From Bacteroidales bacterium (GTDB lineage Bacteria; Bacteroidota; Bacteroidia; Bacteroidales; UBA4181), in contig JAQVSH010000150.1 of the NCBI GenBank assembly GCA_028700615.1, positions 1-5,354 of the forward strand: a stretch of 5,354 bases of DNA, given 5' to 3'. Within the stretch, counting starts at the first letter, position 1. Each line of letters opens with the position of its first letter. Under the pieces are notes generated by a model. That model was not told the origin of the DNA, did no database searches, and was given only the letters and a program-made list of their open reading frames with translations. Shown here one piece after another: positions 1 to 5,354 of the stretch. The position numbers and the translations under genes were made by a program.

Positions 1-360
1 ACCTCCACAAAAGGGCATAAAGGAGCCCAATGCAATTCCGGATACTCCAAGAAAATTGGATTTGAAGGTGGACAAATGCCTTTACAACGCCGTCTTCCCA
101 AATTTGGATTTAAAAATCTGTTCAGAGTTGAGTATAAAGCGGTTAATCTGGATGTATTGGAAGCTTTTGCCAAGAAAACCGGAGTGACCACCATTGATGT
201 CGAATGTATGGCTACGGCCGGAATGGTTGCAAGAAAAGATCTGGTAAAAGTTTTGGGTAAAGGAGAATTAACCCAGAAACTTGATATTAAGGCACATGCA
301 TTTTCCAAGTCTGCACAACAAGCTATTGAAGCAATGCAAGGAACCGTTGAAATACTTTAG
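1..360 (+). CDS. rplO: Large ribosomal subunit protein uL15, C-terminal part (5' truncated by window edge)
   Basis: Protein uL15 (L15) binds 23S rRNA and takes part in late assembly of the 50S subunit. The frame is open from base 1, so the gene begins before the window; 119 residues are visible, and since the family is usually about 145-150 residues, roughly 25-30 are missing. Within the fragment, the glycine- and lysine-rich N-terminal rRNA-binding extension is seen around residues 4-25 (GYSKKIGFEGGQMPL at 14-28), followed by the RLPKFGFKN stretch. The family signature of the globular C-terminal domain spans residues 83-114, from KVLGKGEL to the glycine of AMQG. The ATG at base 76 is an internal methionine inside the conserved GGQMPL motif and is not the start. 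The stop is TAG at 358-360, with secY only 6 nt downstream, which implies co-transcription. Identity is secure; the only incompleteness comes from the window edge. Confidence 0.97.
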   Translation, partial: TSTKGHKGAQCNSGYSKKIGFEGGQMPLQRRLPKFGFKNLFRVEYKAVNLDVLEAFAKKTGVTTIDVECMATAGMVARKDLVKVLGKGELTQKLDIKAHAFSKSAQQAIEAMQGTVEIL

Positions 361-366
361 GTTATT

Positions 367-1695
367 ATGAAAACACTTATTCAAACTATAAAGAATATCT
401 ATAAGATTGAAGAGTTACGAACCCGTATTCTCTTTACTTTAGGTCTTCTCGTAGTTTACAGACTCGGATCCTTCATACTTCTTCCAGGTATTGATCCGAC
501 CATGCTGGCGAATCTTAAATCACAGACAGCTACCGGTGTGATGGGTTTATTGGATATGTTCTCAGGAGGAGCTTTCTCTAATGCTTCCGTGTTTGCCCTG
601 GGGATTATGCCGTATATCTCCGCATCCATCGTAATACAATTGATGACTATGCTTGTCCCTTATTTTCAGAAACTTCAGCGTGAAGGGGAAAGCGGACGCC
701 GTAAAGTAAATCAATGGACACGTTATCTAACCGTTATCGTATTACTGCTTCAGGCCCCCAGTTATATGGCCAACCTGCATGTTCAGCTTCCCGCTGAAGC
801 CTTTATTATTAAAGGATTTATGTTTCAGGTATTTTCAGTATGCATTCTGACGGCAGGAAGTATGTTCGTTTTATGGCTTGGAGAAAGAATTACTGATAAA
901 GGAATTGGAAACGGGGTTTCACTTATCATCATGGTAGGTATTATTGCCCGTCTGCCTTTTGCTTTGTTTTCCGAACTGGCAACCCGTCTGGAAGGTCAGG
1001 GAGGAGGTTTGGTTACCTTTTTGGTAGAAATTATTGTATGGGTAGTTGTGATCGGTGCTGCAATTATGCTGGTTCAGGGAACACGTCGTATTCCTGTTCA
1101 GTATGCAAAAAGAATTGTAGGCAATAAACAATACGGAGGTGTAAGGCAGTATATCCCGTTGAAGGTAAATGCTTCAGGAGTTATGCCTATTATCTTTGCC
1201 CAGGCAATTATGTTTCTCCCTATCACTTTTGCAGGTTTTGCCAATTCAGAATCATTAACCGGTTTTGCTGCGGTATTCTCTAATATCCAGGGATTCTGGT
1301 ATAACTTTGTATTTGCTATTCTGATTATTGGTTTTACATATTTATATACCGCGATTACCATTAATCCGGTTCAGATGGCAGAAGAAATGAAACGCAATGG
1401 CGGTTTTATTCCCGGGGTGAAGCCGGGTAAAAGGACCTCAGAGTATTTGGATGATATTATGTCCAAGATTACCCTCCCGGGTTCATTTTTCCTTGCGTTT
1501 ATTGCTATTCTTCCTTCTTTTGCTGCGATTGCAGGGGTTGGAACTCAATTTTCAAGTTTTTACGGAGGCACATCCCTGTTGATTTTGGTGGGGGTTGTTT
1601 TGGATACTCTTCAACAAATAGAAAGTTATTTATTGATGAGACATTATGACGGATTGATGAAATCCGGCAGGATTAAGGGCCGTTACGGCAATTAG
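367..1695 (+). CDS. secY: Protein translocase subunit SecY
   Basis: SecY is the channel-forming subunit of the SecYEG translocon in the inner membrane and passes unfolded proteins delivered by SecA or by ribosomes. The 442 residues match the usual family length of about 430-445. Hydrophobic segments fit ten membrane spans: approximately 21-38, 78-96, 118-136, 150-171, 182-200, 215-236, 268-288, 310-330, 370-390 and 401-417. The glycine-rich plug region lies at about 56-77 (LLDMFSGGAFSNASVFALG). Conserved cytoplasmic loops are QREGESGRRKVNQWTRY (104-120), RRIPVQYAKR (240-249) and the SecA-facing GGFIPGVKPGKRTSEYL (345-361). In that last loop, Lys352 sits where E. coli has Arg357. The ATG at 367 is chosen because the MKTLIQTIKNI amino terminus is family-like and the gene then starts 6 nt after rplO; only a weak AGG (359-361) precedes it. 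The gene ends with TAG TAG TAA in frame. Its place between rplO and map is the normal Bacteroidetes order. Confidence 0.98.
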   Translation: MKTLIQTIKNIYKIEELRTRILFTLGLLVVYRLGSFILLPGIDPTMLANLKSQTATGVMGLLDMFSGGAFSNASVFALGIMPYISASIVIQLMTMLVPYFQKLQREGESGRRKVNQWTRYLTVIVLLLQAPSYMANLHVQLPAEAFIIKGFMFQVFSVCILTAGSMFVLWLGERITDKGIGNGVSLIIMVGIIARLPFALFSELATRLEGQGGGLVTFLVEIIVWVVVIGAAIMLVQGTRRIPVQYAKRIVGNKQYGGVRQYIPLKVNASGVMPIIFAQAIMFLPITFAGFANSESLTGFAAVFSNIQGFWYNFVFAILIIGFTYLYTAITINPVQMAEEMKRNGGFIPGVKPGKRTSEYLDDIMSKITLPGSFFLAFIAILPSFAAIAGVGTQFSSFYGGTSLLILVGVVLDTLQQIESYLLMRHYDGLMKSGRIKGRYGN

Positions 1696-1701
1696 TAGTA
1701 A
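1693..1701 (+). other. Triple tandem in-frame stop codons ending secY
   Basis: The secY frame closes with TAG TAG TAA, three consecutive in-frame stops, 10 nt before the map ATG. A readthrough product of the first TAG would therefore gain at most one or two residues. This is read directly from the sequence; whether it has a role as a fail-safe is inference. Confidence 0.9.
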
Positions 1702-1711
1702 ACGTTCTTTG

Positions 1712-2488
1712 ATGAATACTAAAACAGACGAGGAAGTCGAGTTGCTGCGTGAAGCAGGTATTCTGGTCTCAAAAACACTGGGGATGCTGGCAAGTCTGGT
1801 TCAACCGGGTGTTACGACGATCTATCTGAATAAAATGGCTGAAGCCTATATCCGGGATCACGGAGCTTATCCGACTTTCCTTGGCTATGGCGGTTTTCCG
1901 TACAGTATTTGTACTTCGGTTAACGAACAGGTAGTTCACGGGTTTCCTTCCGAACGTGTTTTAAAAGAAGGAGATATTGTATCTGTTGATTGTGGTGCCA
2001 CATTGAACGGATATGTCGGGGACAGTGCTTACACCTTTGAAGTGGGTGAAGTCTCTTCTGAAGTAAAGCAATTACTTCAGGTTACAAAAGAGAGTTTATT
2101 CAGGGGGATAGCACAGGCTGTTGAAAACAACAGAGTGGGAGATGTAGGATACGCAGTTCAGGAATATGCCGAGTCGTTTGGTTATGGTGTTGTAAGAGAG
2201 TTGGTTGGTCATGGGGTCGGGAAGAAAATGCATGAAAGTCCTGAAATCCCGAATTATGGGAAAAGAGGTACCGGACCCAAATTGACGCATAACATGACAT
2301 TTTGTATCGAACCCATGATTACCATGGGGAAACGATTTGTCAAACAACTTCGTGACGGATGGACAATATGTGCGGAAGACGGTTTGCCGGCGGCACATTT
2401 TGAACTGACTGTTGCAGTGAAGAAAGATAAAGCAGATGTTCTTTCTACCTTTTTCTATGTAGATGAAGCGTTGAAAGCAAAAAAATGA
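1712..2488 (+). CDS. map: Methionine aminopeptidase, type I
   Basis: This cytosolic metallo-enzyme removes the initiator methionine from nascent proteins after deformylation, when the second residue is small. The 258 residues have the pita-bread (M24) fold of type Ia enzymes with no N-terminal extension. All metal ligands are present: Asp93 and Asp104 (in DCGATLNGYVGD), His167 (GHGVG), Glu200 (CIEPM) and Glu231 (HFELT); the catalytic-site histidines His76 (VVHGFP) and His174 (KKMHESP) are also in place. After Glu231 comes Leu232, where many type I enzymes have His (E. coli reads YEHT). A TTG directly before the ATG could extend the frame by one codon (1709), but I choose ATG at 1712, which gives MNTKTDEEVELLREAG. 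No Shine-Dalgarno sequence is visible. The gene follows secY by 16 nt; adk, which separates these genes in Firmicutes, is absent. The lysine-rich tail ends in TGA. Confidence 0.97.
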   Translation: MNTKTDEEVELLREAGILVSKTLGMLASLVQPGVTTIYLNKMAEAYIRDHGAYPTFLGYGGFPYSICTSVNEQVVHGFPSERVLKEGDIVSVDCGATLNGYVGDSAYTFEVGEVSSEVKQLLQVTKESLFRGIAQAVENNRVGDVGYAVQEYAESFGYGVVRELVGHGVGKKMHESPEIPNYGKRGTGPKLTHNMTFCIEPMITMGKRFVKQLRDGWTICAEDGLPAAHFELTVAVKKDKADVLSTFFYVDEALKAKK

Positions 2489-2497
2489 TATTTTTGC
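2471..2497 (+). promoter_or_regulatory. Candidate Bacteroidetes-type promoter before infA
   Basis: TATTTTTGC at 2489-2497 matches the Bacteroidetes primary-sigma -7 element TAnnTTTG(C) exactly. A TTG at 2471-2473, inside the 3' end of map, could serve as the -33 element, but the 15-nt spacing is shorter than the roughly 17-23 nt usually described. The motif lies right after the map stop codon, in one of the longer gaps of the cluster, about 40 nt before the infA start, so it is well placed to drive infA-rpmJ-rpsM-rpsK-rpsD-rpoA. Against it: the same -7 pattern also occurs inside secY coding sequence (TATCTTTGC at 1191 and TAACTTTG at 1302), so chance matches happen in this AT-rich DNA. Confidence 0.35.
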
Positions 2498-2538
2498 AAA
2501 CTTAAAAAGTTGTTGATTTTTATTCTGAGAAACAAAGT

Positions 2539-2757
2539 ATGTCTAAACAAGCATCAATCGAGCAGGACGGAGTTATTATAGAAGCATTATCCAATGCCAT
2601 GTTCAGGGTAGAATTGGAGAATGGCCACGTAATCACCGCCCATATTTCAGGAAAGATGCGAATGAATTATATCCGGATACTTCCGGGTGACAGGGTTCAG
2701 GTAGAAATGTCTCCCTATGATCTTACCAAAGGCAGAATAAAATTCAGGTATAAATAG
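2539..2757 (+). CDS. infA: Translation initiation factor IF-1
   Basis: IF-1 binds the A site of the 30S subunit and, with IF-2 and IF-3, promotes accurate initiation. The 72-residue length is exactly typical. The whole protein is one S1-like OB fold; recognisable family blocks are the N-terminal MSKQASIEQDG, the central FRVELENGHVITAHISGKMR (residues 22-41), IRILPGDRVQVEMSPYDL (45-62) and the C-terminal KGRIKFRYK. The ATG at 2539 gives the normal amino terminus; upstream there is only a weak GAG (2527-2529) and an A-rich run, not a convincing Shine-Dalgarno. It lies 50 nt after map and 43 nt before rpmJ, and a candidate promoter lies in the upstream gap, so infA may be transcribed both from the main cluster promoter and locally. 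Identity is secure. Confidence 0.98.
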   Translation: MSKQASIEQDGVIIEALSNAMFRVELENGHVITAHISGKMRMNYIRILPGDRVQVEMSPYDLTKGRIKFRYK

Positions 2758-2800
2758 GTTTTTCAGAGTAAATAAGAAACAAAATAAAATACAAGCAGCA

Positions 2801-2917
2801 ATGAAAGTAAGAACTTCTATTAAAAAACGGTCGAGCGAATGCAAGATTGTGAGGCGTAAAGGCCGCTTATATGTGATCAATAAAAAGAATCCAAAGTTTA
2901 AACAACGTCAGGGTTAA
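2801..2917 (+). CDS. rpmJ: Large ribosomal subunit protein bL36 (zinc-less form)
   Basis: bL36 is a very small protein that helps organise 23S rRNA in the 50S subunit. The 38-codon frame begins MKVRTSIKKR and ends NPKFKQRQG, which fits the family from end to end; 37-38 residues is the standard length. The zinc-ribbon form carries Cys11, Cys14, Cys27 and His33. Here these positions are Ser11, Cys14, Asn27 and Phe33, so only one of four ligands remains and zinc cannot be held in the usual way. From memory, this state is usual for Bacteroidetes rather than specific to this genome. The start is ATG at 2801 after an A-rich leader with no Shine-Dalgarno. The gene ends with two stops in tandem, TAA TAA (2915-2920). 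It sits in its usual position between infA and rpsM. Confidence 0.97.
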   Translation: MKVRTSIKKRSSECKIVRRKGRLYVINKKNPKFKQRQG

Positions 2918-2950
2918 TAATTTAAATCTGTAACATTTTTTCTTAACGAT

Positions 2951-3328
2951 ATGGCAAGAATTGTTGGTGTTGATTTACCCAAGAATAAAAGAGGAGAAAT
3001 AGGTCTGACATACATTTATGGTGTTGGCCGGAGCTCTGCACGTAGAATCCTGGATGAAGCAGGAATCTCGTATGATAAAAAAGTTCAGGATTGGGATGAT
3101 GAGGATTTGAATAAAATCCGTACCATTCTGAATGCCGAATTCAAAGTCGAAGGTGAACTTCGTTCTTCGGTTCAGTTAAATATTAAACGTCTGATGGATA
3201 TCGGATGTTATCGGGGAGTCCGCCATCGTATTGGGTTACCTGTAAGAGGTCAAAGTACCAAAAACAATGCGCGCACCAGAAAAGGTAAGAAGAAAACAGT
3301 GGCTAATAAGAAAAAAGCAACTAAATAA
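2951..3328 (+). CDS. rpsM: Small ribosomal subunit protein uS13
   Basis: uS13 (S13) sits in the head of the 30S subunit, contacts the P-site tRNA through its C-terminal tail and forms intersubunit bridges with the 50S subunit. The 125 residues are a normal length. The N-terminal helix-two-turn-helix domain covers about residues 1-60 (MARIVGVDLPKNKRGEIGLT, then YIYGVGRSSARRIL). The family signature is at 91-112 (RHRIGLPVRGQSTKNNARTR and onward). The tail is very basic and ends KKKATK, as expected for the tRNA-contacting extension. The ATG at 2951 gives the standard start; the 33-nt gap after rpmJ contains a T-rich run but no Shine-Dalgarno. rpsK follows after 19 nt, and the two proteins are neighbours in the 30S head/platform region and usually co-transcribed. 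Confidence 0.98.
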   Translation: MARIVGVDLPKNKRGEIGLTYIYGVGRSSARRILDEAGISYDKKVQDWDDEDLNKIRTILNAEFKVEGELRSSVQLNIKRLMDIGCYRGVRHRIGLPVRGQSTKNNARTRKGKKKTVANKKKATK

Positions 3329-3347
3329 TCGTTAGACAGATTACATT

Positions 3348-3737
3348 ATGGCAAAAAAATCAGGTACAACAAAGAAGAAAGTTGTAAAGGTTGAACCCAA
3401 CGGTCAGGCACATATTCACTCTTCATTTAACAATATCATTGTTTCGTTGTGTAATGCAACAGGACAGATTATTTCATGGTCTTCTGCAGGTAAGATGGGT
3501 TTCAGGGGTTCTAAAAAGAATACTCCTTATGCAGCCCAGACTGCTGCTGCAGATTGTGCTAAAGTAGCCTATGATATGGGTTTGCGTAAAGTCAAGGTTT
3601 TTGTAAAGGGACCCGGATCAGGACGTGAGTCTGCTATCCGTACTATTCATGGAGCTGGGATTGAAGTGGTTGAAATCGTTGATGTCACCCCGCTGCCCCA
3701 CAATGGTTGTCGTCCTGCGAAAAGAAGAAGAGTCTAA
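3348..3737 (+). CDS. rpsK: Small ribosomal subunit protein uS11
   Basis: uS11 (S11) lies on the 30S platform near the mRNA exit and the E site and binds 16S rRNA. The length of 129 residues equals that of E. coli S11. A basic N-terminal extension (MAKKSGTTKKKVVKV) is followed by the conserved core: HIHSSFNNIIVS (22-33), SSAGKMGFRGSKKNTPYAAQ (45-64), VKVFVKGPGSGRESAIR (82-98) and the C-terminal HNGCRPAKRRRV (118-129). Asn119-Gly120 corresponds to the site that is converted to isoaspartate in E. coli S11. The C-terminal tail reads RPAKRRRV where E. coli has RPPKKRRV, a minor change at residue 124. The ATG at 3348 is preceded by an A/T-rich stretch without Shine-Dalgarno. The spacer after this gene (60 nt) is the longest in the window. 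Confidence 0.98.
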   Translation: MAKKSGTTKKKVVKVEPNGQAHIHSSFNNIIVSLCNATGQIISWSSAGKMGFRGSKKNTPYAAQTAAADCAKVAYDMGLRKVKVFVKGPGSGRESAIRTIHGAGIEVVEIVDVTPLPHNGCRPAKRRRV

Positions 3738-3797
3738 TCGAAATGCAGGTTAAGACGATTTTACTTTCGTTGTTTTGAAATATAAAAATAATTAAAA

Positions 3798-4406
3798 ATG
3801 GCAAGATATACAGGTCCCACTACTAAGATTGCAAGAAAATTCGGAGAGCCGATTTATGGCGCCGATAAGTATTTTGAGAAAAAGAATTTTCCTCCAGGAC
3901 AACATGGTGCTAATAAAAAAAGAAGAAAATCCTCAGAATACGGTGTTCAGCTTTTAGAAAAACAAAAAGCTAAATATACTTATGGCCTTCTGGAACGTCA
4001 GTTTGAAAATCTTTTTGATCAGGCACAGAGAAGTCAGGGCATTACCGGTGTAATCCTTTTGCAACTCTTGGAATCACGGCTGGACAATGTGGTTTATCGT
4101 CTTGGAATAGCTCCTACACGTGCGGCTGCGAGACAGTTGGTTTCTCATTGTCATATCACCGTGAATGGTACGGTTTCAAATATTCCTTCACGTATAGTTC
4201 GTCCGGGCGACGAGATTGCTGTACGCGAAAGATCAAAGGCTCTGGAAGTTATTACAACTGCGGTGGCTTCTTCCCGTCAATCCAGATATTCCTGGTTGTC
4301 ATGGGATGGCAGCAGTCTTTCAGGGAAATTTCTTAACTGTCCGGAACGCGAGGATATCCCTGAAAATATCAAGGAACAACTCATCGTCGAACTGTACTCT
4401 AAATAA
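3798..4406 (+). CDS. rpsD: Small ribosomal subunit protein uS4
   Basis: uS4 (S4) is a primary 16S rRNA binding protein that nucleates 30S assembly, helps maintain decoding accuracy and, in enterobacteria, represses its own operon by binding the leader mRNA. The 202 residues match the usual 200-210. The N-terminal domain (about 1-90) begins MARYTGPTTKIARKFGE and contains FPPGQHGANKKRRKSSEYG (31-49); it has no cysteines, so this is the zinc-less type. The S4 RNA-binding fold spans about 92-146, with ESRLDNVVYRLGIAPTRAAA (92-111) and the beta-hairpin INGT-like segment TVNGTVSNIPSRIV (121-134). The tail EQLIVELYSK is typical. The ATG at 3798 follows a run of A and T with no Shine-Dalgarno. rpoA starts 6 nt after the stop, indicating one transcript. 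Whether autoregulation by uS4 occurs here cannot be told from the sequence. Confidence 0.98.
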   Translation: MARYTGPTTKIARKFGEPIYGADKYFEKKNFPPGQHGANKKRRKSSEYGVQLLEKQKAKYTYGLLERQFENLFDQAQRSQGITGVILLQLLESRLDNVVYRLGIAPTRAAARQLVSHCHITVNGTVSNIPSRIVRPGDEIAVRERSKALEVITTAVASSRQSRYSWLSWDGSSLSGKFLNCPEREDIPENIKEQLIVELYSK

Positions 4407-4412
4407 TACAAT

Positions 4413-5354
4413 ATGGCAATTTTAGCATTTCAGAAACCCGACAAGGTGGTTATGCTTGAATCGGATGACAAGTTCGGACGATTTGAATTTCGTCCGCTTG
4501 AACCCGGCTATGGCATCACCGTTGGTAATGCATTGAGAAGGATCCTGTTATCCTCACTCGAAGGTTTTGCGGTATCATCTGTTAAAATTGAAGGGGTTGA
4601 ACATGAGTTTTCCACCATCGAGGGTGTAGTTGAAGATGTAACCGACATTATCCTCAATATTAAGCAGCTCGTTTTCAAACAACGGGTTGAAAATACGGAT
4701 GAAGAAAAAGTGACGGTTGTTGTCAGCGGTCAGGATAAATTAACCGGAAAGGATTTAAATAAATTCTTCAGTGGATTTGTTGTATTAAATCCTGATCTGG
4801 TGATTTGTCATATGGAACCTTCTGTTAAACTTAAAATTGATTTTAACGTGAATAAGGGGAGAGGTTATGTACAAGCAGACCAATCTTCCATTCCCGAAGC
4901 AGATCTCAATGTTATCGCAATAGATTCCATTTACACCCCTATGCGTAACGTGAAATTTTCTGTTGAAAATTATCGTGTTGAACAGAAAACCGACTACGAA
5001 AAGTTGATTCTTGAAATCACAACCGATGGAACCATTCATCCCAAAGATGCTTTAAAAGAAGCAGCAAAGATTCTTATCTACCATTTCATGTTGTTCTCTG
5101 ATGAAAAGATTACACTGGATTCAGATGAAAAATTTGGCAGCGAGGAATTTGACGAAGAAATCCTTCATATGCGCCAGCTTTTAAAGACTAAACTGGCAGA
5201 TATAGATCTTTCCGTAAGGGCTTTGAATTGTCTTAAAGCTGCAGAGGTTGAAACCCTGGGTGATTTGGTTCGTTTCAATAAAAATGATTTGCTGAAATTT
5301 AGAAATTTTGGTAAAAAATCTCTCAGCGAATTGGATGAACTTCTGGATGGGATG
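4413..5354 (+). CDS. rpoA: DNA-directed RNA polymerase subunit alpha (3' end cut by window edge)
   Basis: The alpha subunit dimerises to start assembly of RNA polymerase and contacts activators and upstream promoter DNA. The frame opens at ATG 4413 and stays open to the last base, giving 314 residues; the family is about 330 residues, so roughly the last 15 are missing. The N-terminal domain (about 1-230) shows FEFRPLEPGYGITVGNALRR (24-43) and ILLSSLEGFA, the dimerisation and beta-binding region, with the Arg42-Arg43 pair. An acidic linker (about 229-250) leads to the C-terminal domain from about 255. DNA- and activator-contacting residues match E. coli: Arg269, Asn272, Cys273 and Lys275 in VRALNCLK, and Gly300, Lys302 and Ser303 in NFGKKSL. 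The start lies 6 nt after rpsD, with no Shine-Dalgarno. rplQ would be expected next, beyond the window; that is inference from family gene order. Confidence 0.98.
   Translation, partial: MAILAFQKPDKVVMLESDDKFGRFEFRPLEPGYGITVGNALRRILLSSLEGFAVSSVKIEGVEHEFSTIEGVVEDVTDIILNIKQLVFKQRVENTDEEKVTVVVSGQDKLTGKDLNKFFSGFVVLNPDLVICHMEPSVKLKIDFNVNKGRGYVQADQSSIPEADLNVIAIDSIYTPMRNVKFSVENYRVEQKTDYEKLILEITTDGTIHPKDALKEAAKILIYHFMLFSDEKITLDSDEKFGSEEFDEEILHMRQLLKTKLADIDLSVRALNCLKAAEVETLGDLVRFNKNDLLKFRNFGKKSLSELDELLDGM

Noticed and set aside
1191..1199. TATCTTTGC inside secY, an exact match to the Bacteroidetes -7 promoter element (and TAACTTTG at 1302-1309).
   Set aside because: Both lie in coding sequence (the first encodes conserved residues of PIIFAQ), and no -33 TTTG at a suitable distance is present; they serve as a measure of chance matches.
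919..1361. Two overlapping reverse-strand open frames opposite secY.
   Set aside because: They lie wholly antisense to conserved secY sequence, show no recognisable family features and are shadows of the real gene.
1709..1711. TTG as an alternative start for map, one codon upstream of the ATG.
   Set aside because: It would add a single residue, and an ATG immediately follows; ATG is the more probable initiator and neither has a Shine-Dalgarno to decide otherwise.
2096..2398. Reverse-strand open frames opposite map (and similar ones opposite infA-rpmJ and rpoA).
   Set aside because: They are antisense to strongly conserved genes with intact motifs, and their translations show no coherent domain or start context.
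2479..2503. Slippery A AAA AAA heptamer at the end of map, directly before its TGA, which could allow a -1 frameshift.
   Set aside because: The -1 frame adds only six residues before TAA at 2503-2505, there is no convincing downstream stimulatory structure, and a lysine-rich C-terminus explains the A run.
2499..2511. Perfect small inverted repeat AACTT-AAA-AAGTT between map and infA, as a terminator or operator.
   Set aside because: A five-pair AT-rich stem with a 3-nt loop is too weak for a terminator and is expected by chance in this AT-rich gap.
4148..4425. Two out-of-frame forward open frames inside rpsD.
   Set aside because: The overlapping uS4 frame is intact and conserved throughout, and the alternative translations have low-complexity, unfamiliar sequences.

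Overview
This window is part of a conserved ribosomal-protein gene cluster (the spc/alpha type) from a member of the Bacteroidetes, probably of the order Bacteroidales. All genes lie on the + strand in the order rplO (5' end missing), secY, map, infA, rpmJ, rpsM, rpsK, rpsD, rpoA (3' end missing). The assignment rests on several observations: map directly follows secY with no adk between them; the bL36 protein is a zinc-less form; almost every start codon lacks a Shine-Dalgarno sequence; the gap before infA holds a match to the Bacteroidetes -7 promoter element TAnnTTTGC; and the uS13, SecY and uL15 sequences read as Bacteroidales-like. The taxonomic call is made from memory of these families, not from a database search.

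Layout: bases 1-360 encode the C-terminal 119 residues of uL15. After 6 nt comes secY (367-1695), which ends in three consecutive stop codons. map follows at 1712-2488. A 50-nt gap with a candidate internal promoter precedes infA (2539-2757). The very short rpmJ gene (2801-2917, 38 codons) follows, then rpsM (2951-3328), rpsK (3348-3737) and, after the longest spacer of the window (60 nt), rpsD (3798-4406). rpoA starts 6 nt later at 4413 and runs off the end of the window after 314 codons. No intergenic stretch exceeds 60 nt, and I see no RNA gene, mobile element, CRISPR array, rho-independent terminator or pseudogene.

Functionally the cluster joins protein synthesis (uL15, bL36, uS13, uS11, uS4, IF-1), maturation of nascent chains (methionine aminopeptidase), protein export (SecY) and transcription (RNA polymerase alpha). 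The tight spacing points to co-transcription, with a possible extra entry point before infA.

I found no undescribed system here. The points worth a second look are small: the tandem stops after secY, the promoter candidate before infA, the lysine in SecY where E. coli has its key SecA-related arginine, the loss of zinc ligands in bL36 and uS4, and the near absence of Shine-Dalgarno sequences.
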